Notes: generated from the sequence alone by a model not told the origin. A stretch of 64,000 bases of DNA from Stereocaulon alpinum (GCA_018257865.1 JAEUBA010000013.1:186001-250000), one strand, 5' to 3'. Positions 35,738 through 48,313 are shown, counted from the stretch's first letter. Made by a program: numbers and translations.

Positions 35738-36281
35738 CCGTGGGAATTAAAAGTAAAGAACACGACTTCAGAGTCTTGGGATTGGAATTTGCTCTTGAAG
35801 ATATACAACCTCTCTCTGTGGAAGACGGCGATCTTACTTGGTGGCAGATTTTGTCGCTCTGCTAAGGAAGGTGATAGAAAATGAGAATCCTAACGTATTC
35901 ATGGTGTGTGATTTTATTGTGAGTCACATCCTCCAGAAGATCCTATAACAGGGATGCAAAACCATCTCGGTTATTGGTATATTGACGTAATCAGCTCAAT
36001 CTGAGAGCAATGCCCGTACTCTTCGTTTCAAAATGTTATAAGTGCGCCATAGTCAGAATTCTGTAGTGTTTGAATGATTTCAACATGCTTTGGTATGGTC
36101 AATTTGTGAACGATGTTGTGTTGGTGTCAGTACACCATGTTGGCAGGCAATGCAGTCTTGACGGCGGCACAGCTTCGGGGCTGCGACAGTGAGATAATTG
36201 GTCCAATTAATTCATCGGGTGAATCATCGGGTTCATCCGCCGCCTTCCGACATTGTCGGGTCCCAGACTAAGTCGATTTGT
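35738..36281. other. Intergenic, left edge of the accessory island
   Basis: Promoter side of the orphan gene. No gene is seen; the first copy of the CACAGCCCC motif starts at 36282. Confidence 0.4.
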
Positions 36282-36308
36282 ACAGCCCCCTTGGAAGACA
36301 TCAACTTG
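36282..36308 (+). repeat. Dispersed CACAGCCCC motif, copy 1
   Basis: Reads ACAGCCCCCTTGGAAGACAT then CAACTTG. One of nine copies of a roughly 28-bp motif between 36.3 and 51.4 kb. The closest relative is the copy at 37792, with nearly the same bases. Confidence 0.6.
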
Positions 36309-37030
36309 TAAGCTATCTATTGAGCCCTCAGACCAGAGTTTAGCAGCTGCCGTGACCTTTATCAGTATCTACGCTGTTTTCATGCATACCCTACAATGGT
36401 CAATGTCCTCTGACTTGAAACAGTAAGGATTCGACACTGCTTAACCCTTGCATTATATTGACTGCCACCATCAAAGTCCGTCATTGTGTCGTTGGACGTG
36501 TAATGTACTCCGTACAGGCTCTGATTCGATATCCGTATTGTTCTGTATCCACACGAAGTGTGATCACATCAAGCAGCTCACTTTGAACCTGTGTGACTGA
36601 CCATTGACCTCAAAACCGTGCGCTTTCTTAATGCCCTGCCCTTCAGCTTCCCAGTCGTGTCCAGTAGGAGACCCTGCGGGAGTCTTGAAAAGCAGGCAGC
36701 CGGGAATAGCCCAATGTCTAATCGTAGTTTCCTTATCCACAAAATGACATGGGCTGAACAGACGCGGTCCCATACTTCCGGTCGATGCCTCATGGATGAG
36801 TAGTCTGTTCGTACATGTGGTTCAGAGTCCATCACTCCGTTTCTACCGTTGCCGAGGAAATGCTACGATAGCTTCTCGCCAATACATGGGCTCAATTTGC
36901 GCCATCAATAACATCATTACTCTATAAGTCATCAGATTCGTGCGATAATACCAATTTGCTCAAACTGGAACCCTTCGGACTATCATTATTGTTCTCTAGA
37001 ATGCCTTTGGATACCCGCGCTGGGGGTGTC

Positions 37031-37630
37031 AGCTCGGCGTACTTACAAAGCTCGTTGCATGGATTTTGTAAGTACGCCGAGCTTTTTGCGGGGTCACAGC
37101 TCGGTGTGGGTAGAGAAAAGTTCCGTGTGGGTAGAAAGTTCCGTGCGGGTAGAAAAAAAAAAGTTCTACCCGCAATGAGCTGTGTGCATATGCTGAGCAT
37201 ACCCTGACCATAATACTATCAGAAAGTCGAATGGGCGAGTCAGCTCTTGCATATGTTACGCATATGCTGAGCATACCCTAACTATATCACTATCAGAAAG
37301 TCGATTGGGTAAGTATAGAGTACAGTAATTAGACCACTGATTGAATTTAAGGTATAATAGCTAGGGTATATACTGAGCATATGCGTAACATATATAAGAG
37401 CTGACTCGCCCATTCGACTTTCTGATAGTATTATGGTCAGGGTATGCTCAGCATATGCACACAGCTCATTGCGGGTAGAACTTTTTTTTTTCTACCCACA
37501 CCGAGGTATTGCCGAAGCTAGTCGTTCTACCCACACGGAGCTTTTCTCTACCCTCGCCGAGCTGGGACCCGGCTTTGGGCCAAGATATTAACCGTAGGTA
37601 CACGGACCTTTTTTGTAAGTACGCCGAGCT
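37031..37630. repeat. Nested fold-back (inverted-repeat) element
   Basis: Near-perfect arms of about 135 bp at 37147-37281 and 37363-37497 flank an 80-bp loop; they carry A10/T10 runs, the sequence TGCATATGCTGAGCAT and a GCGGGTAGAA end. A weaker outer pair of arms lies at 37098-37136 and 37525-37563. A unit starting AGCTCGGCGTACTTACAA occurs at 37031 and inverted at 37065-37082 and 37613-37630, perhaps the element ends. No open frame of note lies inside. It resembles a fold-back or MITE-type element of unknown superfamily; no target duplication was found. Confidence 0.75.
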
Positions 37631-38970
37631 GGGACCCGCCCGCGGGGCCTACGGACGGAGACCGACGCACAGCTTGCCTCCTAAGGTATTGCCGGCCCCC
37701 TAGTTCCAAGGCTAGCAAGTTAGCGCGGGACCAAGCTCAAAAAGGTCTAGATCGCTTCTCCCCTGCGGGGGGGACAGTCGGAGACATAAACCACAGCCCC
37801 CTTGGAGGACATCAACTTGAGAGCTGCCGTGATGAGATATACTACGAAGGTTCACCGGGTAACTGGCCAAGCCTCCTAACCGGCCATCTGTAGGGCCGAG
37901 CTCCTAACACCAATTCTAATGTTATTACTCTAGGTTCCAACTACACACGCAGCGGATTTATTGTTGTATTTTCACGTACAGAATCATATTGCTTATCATT
38001 TTCTGAAAGTTCTATACCAGAAGTCTAATTATTACGTGTCTACTTTACAAGTTATAGTCGTTAGTAATTGTATCCCTCAGAAGCGCCTGGAGCTGGACCC
38101 CGGAGAAACAAGAATCAGAAGCTCTGGGGTTTAGTAGCCTTATAAGGCTGGCCAGTTAAGGGGTTTGGCTTCTCAGTGTTGCGGTAAGTTGAGTATGAGC
38201 TCGTCCAGCGACGATCTAATCGCACATGTATCTTACGATCTAACAAGTTGTAAGCTTGGTATTATTGGTTCTGTTTCGCACTCTGTTCTGACTGTAAAGA
38301 GATAATCCTAAAACCTTGGACTTCGAAGCTGACCCTTGTGCAGTGATTATGGTGCCAACGTTGTCCTATATGTACGCGAAGCTGTACTGGAAATTACAAT
38401 ATCAAACCGAAAGCGACGACCATAGCTCAGCCTCTGGGATGGATGATTGTGTTCGGTGCTGACCCGGAGTATGGAAGCATTGAACTCATTATACATTCCA
38501 TTGCCCGATGTTACTTGTTGTTGGAAGCTGGACCTTCAGATAGGGCTGTGAAGTGCGTTACTGGCTGGTGCGAATATGAAAAGCTGACACTGAGTTGTAC
38601 GAGGTGTACATATCAGGATAGCCTTAATAGAGCTCCTCACAATGATGTATGAGTCGAACTTGCTATTTGATATGGGGAAGAAATCTAGAGCAACGCATCT
38701 AGCGCAGAAAAACGCTTCATCCGTGGCCTTAAACGCTTTTTAGGACCTACAACCTGCAGAACAAACATTGTTCGTTCACATTCCACCTTCTCGATTTGTA
38801 TGGCACAAGCCGTATCAGATGTCGAAGCTTTAATTAACCTTCCTATCGGCATGTTTCTAGTCTATACTGGTCTCGGCTGTTACAGTGACCTAGCGTCTAG
38901 GATTAGAAGACGAAGTGGTGAGGAATGCGTGCAAGCCCTGATCAATGTCAACGAAATCGCCCGTTCTCAT
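37631..38970. other. Gene-free stretch with one copy of the CACAGCCCC motif
   Basis: 1.3 kb downstream of the helicase gene. It contains the motif copy at 37792-37819. Two short frames (38443-38652, 38800-39027) have no domain, and the second overlaps the helicase 3' end. Confidence 0.45.
37792..37819 (+). repeat. Dispersed CACAGCCCC motif, copy 2
   Basis: CACAGCCCCCTTGGAGGACA then TCAACTTG. It faces an inverted copy at 42872-42900 on the other side of the SNF2 gene. Confidence 0.6.
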
Positions 38971-41900
38971 TTAAGATTGAGAGAATCTCACCTTCAGCCT
39001 CTCTCTGAGCGTACTCGCTTTTCGTGACATACTTGGCCCCAGGGATTGCTGTATTAGATCCAATTTGGTTTTCTGCAGAGACACAACGTACTGCGCAATA
39101 GTAAGTAAGATATTGCTCCTGAATATGTCGAGCAAGCGACGGACCTCTTCCACGCTTTCGCTCACTATATAACGAGTTGCGGTAACTGGTTGAGTCTGGC
39201 CAATCCGATGCACTCTATCCAATGCTTGCTCCTCAGCCATAGGGTTCCATTGCGGTTCCATAAGGTGTACTCTGCAAGCTGCGGTCAAATCGATGCTAAA
39301 GGAATGTCAGCATTGTATGTGCATGTGAATGATCCTCAAGAAGCTCTACCCAACACCAGCGCTACCAATGGTTGCAAGAAAGACGGTACAACTGGGATCA
39401 TTGCGAAAGCTCTGGATAGCTGTGTGCCTTTGGGGGGTTGTCATCTTGCCATCCAAGCGTTCATAGCGAATTTTGGCAGCGCTTAGCCCCTGACCAATGA
39501 GATCCAGCATCCTGGTCCAGCAAGAGAAAACAACGCTAGCTGGATGTTAGCCAAGTCATAGTATAAGAGTATCAGAGTATCAGAGTATACCTCTTAATTG
39601 GCGGATCTATATGCTCGTGATTCAATGTACGGAGATTCTGCAGGAGAGCCGCGACCTTTGAGGATGGCCGGTATTCGATACCAGTGACTCCGTGTGTCTG
39701 TGACTCATTGTCCACATCCGTACCCTCGTTGCTTCCCTGATAGGCTGTGCCAGCACAGATCAGGCATTCAAGCTCGCCGTCCGGGGTCGCGATATCGCTC
39801 TCATCAGAGCAAGAACGACAGGCAGGGTGCAGACATCGTAGCAGTAAGTGGAAGTCCTCGACCTTCCGACCACAAGCCCCACAAAGAGCTGTCTTCGTCG
39901 AAGGCACGATTTCACCCTTTGAACCCTGAGTTGAATTATAGTCTTCCATGTTCTGTATTGTCTTAGGAGATAACATCTCTTTCCCGTGGTCACAGATTTG
40001 TCTTAATCGAAGGATCTGTTGAATCACAGTTGCGAAGGACTTGAGCTTGATGTCTCCCCTGAAGACAAAGTCAATAAAGTCGACCGTGCTCTGTCTGTAC
40101 ATCTCGTGAAGCTGCTTCTCTTCGTTGTTGAGAATCACGCGCTGCGTTTCGCTTTTCCGTGGTGGCAGTTGTAGGAACTCTTTGGTCCTTCTCAAGCAAA
40201 CAGCACTCACTAGCAAACGCAGTCGTTTCATACCTTTGTCGTCGCCCACCTTTATCAAATCTGCAATATCATGCTTGAAAGAGGACGGATTGTCAAATGG
40301 GTTTATCCGGAGGAATTGTAGCAAGGAGCCGAAGTCCTCAACCGTGTTCTGGATAGGTGTCCCCGTCAGGCACCATCGATATTGAGACTTCAGCGCGCAT
40401 GCTGTAACACACTGCTTGGTAGACGCATTGCGAATCACATGAGCTGCATTTATTGTAAGAGCTTGGTCTACATGGATTATATGAGAGGAAGAGAGAGAAG
40501 AAGACCATACCTTCGTCCAATACTACTCGAAGCCACCGGTTTGCCAGTAGAGGTTGGTCCACATCGCAAGGATTCTTCGATCTGCGGTTTTTCTCCGCTG
40601 TTAACGTGCCATATGTGGTAACGATGACGTCGTGACTCAAAAGGTTGGGCACCGTTGATTTTCGTTTGTTACCCGCATAATAACACACTTTTAAACTTGC
40701 AGATAGAGTATGTCTAAGTACTTTATGAGCAAGGTCACAAATCACAAGGGGGTAATTACTACTTGGCGAACTGTTCTTTCCATGAATGTAAGGCTATAAC
40801 GTGTCAAACGATACCGCAGCGAAACTCGTCTTGCGGACGACCTACTAGACTTGGGTGTAACGATCAAGGTAACTCTATTGCATTCTTCGCTTGGTGGCAA
40901 TATTGTGGGCGACATACCGATCGTCCCTGAAGTAGTCATAGCGTCGAGGGTGCTTGCGATGAGAGCTATGATGGTCAACGACTTTCCAAGACCCATTTCC
41001 TACTCAAGAGGATCAGCTTGAGTTGTTTGGATTAATTGAAAGTCATACGTCGGCGAGGAGACCTCCAAGACAAAGTGAGGGTTCCTCTCTGATAAAGTCG
41101 GTGACAATATTTTTGTACCTAGCCGGGTCCCGTGAATCAGCGACATCGACACTCAAAGGATGCTCAGCATGGCTGAATACCAAAAGACTTACCATTTGTG
41201 GTCATTGAGAACGTTTGTCTTGCTCCAAAGCACCGCAAACTCGTTACCTTCAAGCCTCCCACTTTCTTTCTCTAGCATCATCGCTAGTCCCATTTGCTGG
41301 TGTCTAGAGGTATATACATTGTCAGAAATGCTCATGGAGAATTCTGTCAGAGAGCAAGAGAAGCCTCACGGTTTTAAGACGGTCGTTAGACGCGAGCTTT
41401 GTTCTACTGCAGAGTACTTCTCAGGGCCTTGTGCAGTCTCGAAGAGGCTTTCAAGTTGATTTTCGATGGCGGAGCCACTATCTCTCATGATTTCGTCCGG
41501 TAAATTGGAAAGATTGGCCTCATCACCGTCCAGACACGGGTACTCTTGCCCTGGTGGTACAAAGTACTGTGGATTCTTATATACTACTAGGTCCTTCTTA
41601 TCCTGAGGGTGCTGCAGAAATATATTCAAGTCGGCAAATGCATGTCCTATGTCGTCAAATTGCTCTCGAATACCATATACTATAATATGTATTGGTAATG
41701 AAGCGCCCCATGATTGTCCCATGGTTTTGGTATCGGAATCGGTACAGCGAACAATATAGTTCCTAGTCTCGATTGTATAACTCCTGTGTATCTGATGCAG
41801 AGCAATAGCGGTGTCACGATCCAACAAGCCAACATAGTGGTTGCTACCAAGGTCGTGAACAGTGGCCCAGGAGCCCAGGAGCTTTAATGATACATCAAGC

Positions 41901-42724
41901 TTTCCTCCTGGTATCCGGCTTAGAGATGTGCTTGAGACACTCGAAGTCGCCGTATCGATCTGCAACATAGTAAGTCTGGGTCAGTCCAGAAGTTCTTGCG
42001 GCCTTACCATTCCTAGACACATCTCACGCTCGAGTTTCTGTGGTTGTAGGTTCACGGAAAACTTCAAGTTCTCAGACGCCGACGTGTCTTGGTTATCAGG
42101 ATGGTGTGATTCGATGTCTTGGTCTGCAGTTAAAATCTCCATAAGTTCAATGTCTGACGAAAGCCTGTTATCTGAAGCTTCACCTATTGAGTTGCTAACA
42201 TGGCTTGAGATCTGGCTACTTCCAGCCGAAGATGGATTTCCGCTAGCCTGGATGCCAGCGATTACAGTCTGAGATTGTGTAGTCGCATTCATAATTGGAT
42301 AGAGAAACTGCAACTCATTGTCTGTATCTGGAGAGGGCCAAATCAAATTCTGAACACTTTCGTAGGAGGCTTGGTCCCTTGAATCAAATCGACCAAACGA
42401 GTTATCGTCCAGCCACTGATCGGGACTGCTGGAATTGGGTTGCGGCCATTGGACGTCGGGGCGGCTGTGATCATTATGTGCGGCACCGATATTCGTTGGA
42501 TACAACTGCATGGCATCGTTGCTGTTTCCATCAAGCAATAGGTCGTGTGCGCTCTGCCCATATTCTGTCTGTGAGGTAGCTCCCGACCAATGCTCGCACT
42601 CGGTGGCAACGCCAAGACCCACACAAATTCGCTTGCTCTTTCCACCTTCAGTGTGATCCTCCGCGCTTTCGACGTTGGCATCGGCCCAAAAGACGGCCTC
42701 GGATTTCATATCAAGGGTGCTCAT
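38971..42724 (-). CDS. SNF2-family DEAH helicase/ATPase with C3HC4 RING finger (Rad5/HLTF-like architecture)
   Basis: Eleven exons join in frame: 42724-42008, 41959-41370, 41303-41193, 41118-41049, 40999-40846, 40793-40763, 40695-40511, 40443-39591, 39535-39350, 39295-39145 and 39090-38971, giving 1055 residues with no disabling break. The N-terminal 440 residues are divergent. Helicase motifs in order: QQMGLAMMLEKE (Q-like), DEMGLGKS (Walker A, about 496-503), VIVTTYGTL, LDEAHVIRNA (DEAH 618-621, formed by splicing), WCLTGTPIQN, a C3HC4 RING at about 807-849 (C-x2-C-x12-C-x-H-x2-C-x2-C-x14-C-x2-C), then YERLDGKM, GSAGVGIDLTAA and QALDRVHRIGQ. This order (RING between the two ATPase lobes) is that of Rad5/HLTF/Rad16 ubiquitin-ligase translocases. 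No HIRAN domain is evident. It is head to head with the NACHT gene. A repair or repeat-silencing role is inference. Confidence 0.92.
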
Positions 42725-43391
42725 ATTCTTTCTGTCTTAAGAAGTCATATCTTTAGGTGGATATGGTCCAAATGAATTCTCTCGGCTGGCGACAGGCCAC
42801 GGCGCAGGATAAGAAAGATGACCGTGCGTCTAACAGTTCTAGTCAATACGCAAAGCCCGCAAGACAGCCCTCGATTTGATGAGTCCTCAAGGGGCTGTGT
42901 CAGCCATTCCTAGTCCTCCACTCTTTAGTCGGAGCGTGGGTCTGTTGCGTGCGGTAAACAGGGCGCAGCACCTGCTTTAGCGAGCACTCTAAATTCGTGT
43001 GAGTGCGCCTCGATTTCCGACCATTTTCGCGCATCTTTCAGCCTGGATCTAGCTGGTTAACTGCCGCCCCGAGACGCAGATGTAGTTACTTTATTGTGGC
43101 TACTGTTATTATGCATGACCCTTAGATTTGCTTCTTTCGCCAAGATCGCAACTGTCTTTCAATTGGCAGAGATCAACACCGGCGAGCCGGTTACATGCAT
43201 GGGAGCCTAAATAACTCGACATGGCGAGCAAGGGTGCTTTACTTTGTTCTGAACCGCACAAATCTGTAAGGCTCCGAATGTTTCTGCCCTGCCCTTCTTA
43301 CAGATGACTTAACGGCCAATCTTTGCATTTCAACGCTTTCACCATCATCGCTCTTCTAGGATCGGTTTCACCGGTCTCGAATCAACTGATT
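42725..43391. promoter_or_regulatory. Divergent promoter region of the SNF2-RING and NACHT genes
   Basis: 667 bp between opposite starts; it contains an inverted copy of the CACAGCCCC motif at 42872-42900. No other defined site. Confidence 0.4.
42872..42900 (-). repeat. Dispersed CACAGCCCC motif, inverted copy 3
   Basis: On the minus strand it reads ACACAGCCCCTTGAGGACTC then ATCAAATCG, aligning with the copy at 37792 after one gap in each. It lies upstream of the SNF2 gene. Confidence 0.5.
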
Positions 43392-46300
43392 ATGGCACAG
43401 ACATCAACAGCAACGCAAGCAACATCAACAGCATCAGTAACGTCCCCATTCCACGCTGCGGTTAACCAATTCCAGAATGAGTTTGCCAATCAAGAAGCGT
43501 CAGACTTCAGTGCCTTCCAGTCTATCAATGATGTGTACAAGGAGATCAATGATATCCAAGAGGAACAAGGGCGAAGGGGACAACTTCGCAATATGAAGAG
43601 AATTGAACCATTCCTTGATTGTCTTGAGCAGTACTCCAGTATTCTAGACACGTTCGTTCAGGCCAAACCGGATGTCCTTGCTCTCATATGGGTATGTATA
43701 ATGAGTAGAGCCATCCATTTACTGGGAGTGACTGAAATATCATAGGGTCCGATCAAGTTCCTCCTTCAAGTTTGACCTTCACACCTCGTTCGCTAGGGTA
43801 GTGCTAAGCCTCTCCAGATATCAAAAAACTACGTGAAGGGGTTTGACAAGGTCCTTGAGACGACAAGACAACTTGGCGACTGCCTTCCCCAATTCAAAGA
43901 CTGCGCTATGCTCTTTAACGATCGCAAAGGAGTCCAAGATGTTCTTTGCCTCTTCTATAGGGATATCCTAGACTTTTATGCCAATCTACTTAGGTTCTTC
44001 CGTACTAAAGGTCTGTCACAAAGACGCCTTTCAAGATGCAGAAATATAACCACGTGATAGGTTGGAAACAATTCTTTGAAGCTTTATGGCCACGCTTTGC
44101 AGACAGAATCTCAAAAGTAGCAGAAAGGATCGAGTACCACAAATCACTCCTAGACAGGGAGATTACATTTGCCGATATATATAGTGCCCAGAGTGCACGC
44201 ACGAAGGCCTTAGAAGAGTACGAGAGAAGCGAACAGGCGAGGGAACAGCAGAGCTTCGAAGCGTGCAGAAACTTTCTGGCACCACGATTGTACGATCAAG
44301 AATTACAGCGTATGAAGAAGGAATGCTGTAAAGATACCTGTCGTTGGCTGGAAGTGGACCACCATTTTCAAAGATGGTTGACAACGAAGAGGAGGTCAAG
44401 CGCCTTCTTGTGGCTTACTGGAATGCCTGGTGCAGGTCAGTCCCTTTCATCTTACATACCTGCCTCAACGACTTGACCAAGTATCCAAGGTAAATCGCAC
44501 CTCTCGGCCACGTTCGTCTCCAATTTGATGCAAAAGAAGGAAAACATTCTTTTCGTCTTCCTGAGCTTCCAAAATCAGGAGTCTGCGAATTTAGTCGCGG
44601 TCTTACATACGTTGATATTTCAGATCCTCTATAAGCATCAGCATCTCCGTCCGGTGTTGATAAGAGCCTATCAATACGATACAAGAGATTTGCAGAGTTT
44701 TGTGGATTACAATCAGAAACTTCTGACGGACCTCTTACAATGCATTGGGCCGGCATATGTGGTGCTTGATGGAGTGGATGAGATCTCAGGGGAGGACCGG
44801 CAATCTCTACTCAGAGGTTTCATTCACATGACTAACCAATGCACCGACATGAAGGTGATGGTAAGTAGTAGAGACGAAATGGACATCTCCGATGTTCTTC
44901 ATCTGAAGGCGATATCCTTACGTATAGGCCTCAAAAATTCACAAGATATCGAAAAGTATTGGAATGACAACGCTGAACGCTGGTTGAGCACTTTCGATAT
45001 CGATGACGCCATTTGCTCCGATCTTAGAGACCGTCTTCAGCACGTTCCCAGGAAAGCCGAAGGTGTGAGGCTCACTGTTAAGATCTTACTGTCCGCTAAC
45101 CAGCCAGGCATGTTTCTCTACGCAAAGCTTGTTCTTGCACACTTGAAGAGCTTTTCAAACATTGAGGACATCAAAGCCGAGATAACTAACCTCCCTGCCG
45201 GCTTGAATGCAGCGTAAGTCCCTTTCTTCGTGCGTCGTGCATCGCCAAGCGTTCAAGATGCTGACTATTGCAGTTATGGTCGCATCATTGGTCGTATCAA
45301 GGAGTTATCACCGGGCGACCAGCCTTATGCAACAAAGATTCTGGAATGGATATCGTGCTCCAGATCGCCGTTACGGAAACAAGAAATCATTCAAGCCCTT
45401 GCAATACGTGAAGACGATGAGTTTTTCGTTCCAGAACGCAAACCGCTCAAGGACCTCCGTCATTATTGTGGCCCTATTATTGAATTCGACGGCGAATTTG
45501 TCTGCTATGTACATTTCACAGCCAAGGAGTAAGTGCAGGATATCTCCATCGTCTGGGAGCAATCTTGATGACACTGTTGATAGGTATATCTCGGATGTAC
45601 AGAGTGGTCCTCTCATCAACAATATTTCAGCTAATTCGGGGATTGCTCAAACATGCATGACATATCTCATGCTTACATGTTTCGACCCAAACTTCTCAGA
45701 AGAGGAGATGACTAGCGCTATCCTTAACGGACACTACGTTCTGCAGCCGTACGCAACAAGCCACTGGTTGGAGCATGTCAAAGCAGCGGTTCAACGCGGC
45801 ATGCCGACATCGGAATTCGAACAATTGTGTCAGAAGATCCGAGAATTCCTATCCAGAAGGACTAATTCAACCTTTAGAAGAAGGCTGGCTGAGTGCAAAG
45901 ATGAAAAGTCCAAGAAGCAATTCGAGAAGGAGCAACCCTCAATGTATCAGGGGCTGACGCATTTCGAGCATGGACAAGCATATATATACAAATGGTTGGG
46001 TTATATAAACTCAACAATGACTCTCGAAGTTCCAGAAGAGACGCGAAAAGACCTCAGTAAGTTTCTAATGGTCTCCCTCCGATAGAGTACTGCTATACAG
46101 TGCTTTGAGACTAATTAAAGGGCAAATGCCAGACGACAAATATTACCGCGAGCCTCTGGTCCTGAGAAGCTGCTGGGACAAGACACAGCATCGCTACGAA
46201 GACCTTATCTGCATATCTGATCACCAAGCTAACAGCTGTTCGTGTGACGCCTTGGAAGCGAATTATGGGTCCCGGCTCTATAAGTGCACTAGGCTCGTTT

Positions 46301-47529
46301 GCAAATATGCTCGAACTGGTTTCAGTACGAAGGCTCAGCGGGATCGGCACACGCAATCTCACGAACGTTCTTTCAAATGCGGATTTCCAAGATGCCAATT
46401 CGCGACCATTGGATTTTTCACGCAGAACCAATTGAAGCAGCACACCGACCTATCTCATTTCAGGACAGGCTTTCAAACGATTGAAGAAGGAGTCACACCT
46501 GATCTGGACCGGGAAACTTTGGAGCAAGCTCTATTGGATACAATGGAAGTTGGAGAGACAGAGTATCTCAACTTGCTCCTTGACAAGCTCTCGGAACCCC
46601 CTTTGAACCTGCTGATCCACCTTGCGTACCTTAAAGGATCAGGACTCGCCACGCTTGAAACACTCAAGGGACGAGGAGCGATCTGGGATCACCAAAGTAG
46701 CAGATCACTTCTCACCCTAGTCAGGGATGGCGAGGATGGTAATCCGGGGGTGCCCGTCTTCATCTGGAAAGCAATGAATAGCGTGCGTGAGGAGTACAAC
46801 ATCTTCCAAGCCAAAATTACGAGTAAGTCGAACGGCCTGACAGAGGGTCCGCAGACCGCGCTCACTGAAGCCATTGAGGGTGGATCAGTGGAAGTTGTCC
46901 GCTGGCTTCTCGACAATGGAGCGGATGTCAAGGAGCAAGTCTTCGACAATAGACTTCCAGTGACGCCTCTCGACTATCTTTTCGCACGGCAACTATTCCG
47001 CTCCAAAGACAAAAGATCGCGCCGACCATTGATGCTAGACATTGTCCAGCTTCTGTTAGAATCTGGATCCGATGTCAAAGACGGACGTTCGTTGCACAGT
47101 TTGGTCCAATGTCAGATTCTCCCCGAGGAGCACTCAACTTACCTGCAGATGGCCAAGCTGCTCTTGAAGTACGACTCAAGCGTCAGGAAAGATGCGTTGC
47201 ACTACGTGATTGGCTGCAACTATTCGTGGGACTTGGGCCAACTTCTTCTTGAGAACGGAGCTGATATAGAAGCATACTATACGACGGGCCCATCTAGCTC
47301 ACCTACACCATTGATGCGCTGCCTTACGGCAAATCACCGAAAAGCGGCAGAGTTTGCCAGAGCTTTGCTAGAGTCTGGAGCGAACACAGATCTCAAGGCA
47401 AGTGATATCTTGAAAGGGAAAGGTTACAAGCTGGACCCCAAAAAATTCGCAAAGTGGACTGGGGTCTCTTGGGACGAGTTGGTGGAATCGACGCATAGGT
47501 CTCGAGCCGCAGCGTCTATTCCACCGTGA
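43392..47529 (+). CDS. NACHT-domain NOD-like receptor with C2H2 fingers and ankyrin-like repeats
   Basis: Eight exons join in frame: 43392-43691, 43746-43769, 43818-44010, 44061-44435, 44490-45213, 45274-45528, 45584-46056 and 46088-47529, total 1261 residues. Residues 20-230 match the all-helical N-terminal domain of many fungal NLRs (DUF7708-like: LALIWGPIKFLL, FYRDILDFYANLLRFF, GWKQFFEALWPRF). NACHT follows: Walker A GMPGAGKS (about 293-300, made by splicing), Walker B YVVLDGVDE (about 387-395), and sensor MVSSRDE. A winged-helix-like region comes next. Two C2H2-type fingers lie at about 848-904, and ankyrin-like repeats at about 1038-1222 (TALTEAIEGGSVEVVRWLLDNGADV, LGQLLLENGADI). Key residues are all present, so it looks functional. 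Such receptors mediate non-self recognition and cell death in fungi. Confidence 0.92.
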
Positions 47530-47611
47530 TATGTAGAGTGTAGCCCTGAGGTCGCGAGCTGATGTCCTAATTCAAGCTCTCTGGCAAAGTTTCGGACAAA
47601 GATGGCCCGTG

Positions 47612-47959
47612 TACGGAGGCTGACACCAAAAGTTCTGGAACGGCGCTAAAGATCTTGGTATGCCAAGTCTAAAGCCCTAGCCCTAAGTTTCGATGGAGCC
47701 CCTGGAATATGCCCCGTAGATGTACGCTAATAATGCAAGGAGAATAAGCTGGCTGGGGGTACGCTCTAGGTGCAGGGTGGCCTATAATACGTACTCTGCG
47801 GGTAGTACTGCGCGACCGTGCCCGCTATCCGCATCCCCTACCGGCAGTCGCCCAGGGCAACCTCTCCCGGGCTGTCTTCAGAAGCTAGGGCTAGGGCTTT
47901 GGACTTGGCATACCAAGATCTTTAGCGCCGTTCCAGGACTTTTGGTGTCAGCCTCCGTA
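47612..47959. mobile_element. 348-bp MITE with about 75-bp terminal inverted repeats and TA ends
   Basis: Left arm 47612-47686 and right arm 47885-47959 are inverted copies with only two differences in about 75 bp, both C/T. Both begin TACGGAGGCTGACACCAAAA and contain AACGGCGCTAAAGATCTTGG. The outermost TA on each side fits the TA target of Tc1/mariner-type elements. The 200-bp centre is GC-rich with no frame. It sits 82 bp after the NACHT stop. Confidence 0.85.
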
Positions 47960-48313
47960 GCGGAAGACTACTCCCAAAGCCTAGCAACATGATATGACAT
48001 AGCGAATTCATAGCCTCATTCGACATGCAGATCTTTTCGCTTTTAGAATATTGAGGGTAACTTGTACATTCTCTAATAGGGGGTGGCGGCTACCTATGTG
48101 CTCTAGGTGGTGGCGCGCTAGCGGTTGACTAAGCAACAGGCCTGAGAGCTGAGATTCCAACGTTTCGCATGTAAAAGCGTGCCCCTGTAATTTTTGGAAT
48201 ACAAGCGGCAAGAACAGTTACCCCCGAACAGTCGCTTATGATATAAGGTCATCAAATGTAGGAGGATTCTGCCTGCTAGTGATGCAATTGGGGTGCCTCA
48301 GCAAGACGGGGTA

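Noticed and set aside
37031..37630. CRISPR-like array
   Set aside because: Repeats are inverted and nested, not regularly spaced direct repeats, and the host is a eukaryote.
38800..39027. 75-codon plus-strand ORF
   Set aside because: Overlaps the helicase 3' exon antisense and has no domain or start context of note.
43323..43391. Upstream in-frame extension of the NACHT gene
   Set aside because: It has no ATG, and the family N terminus is complete from 43392.
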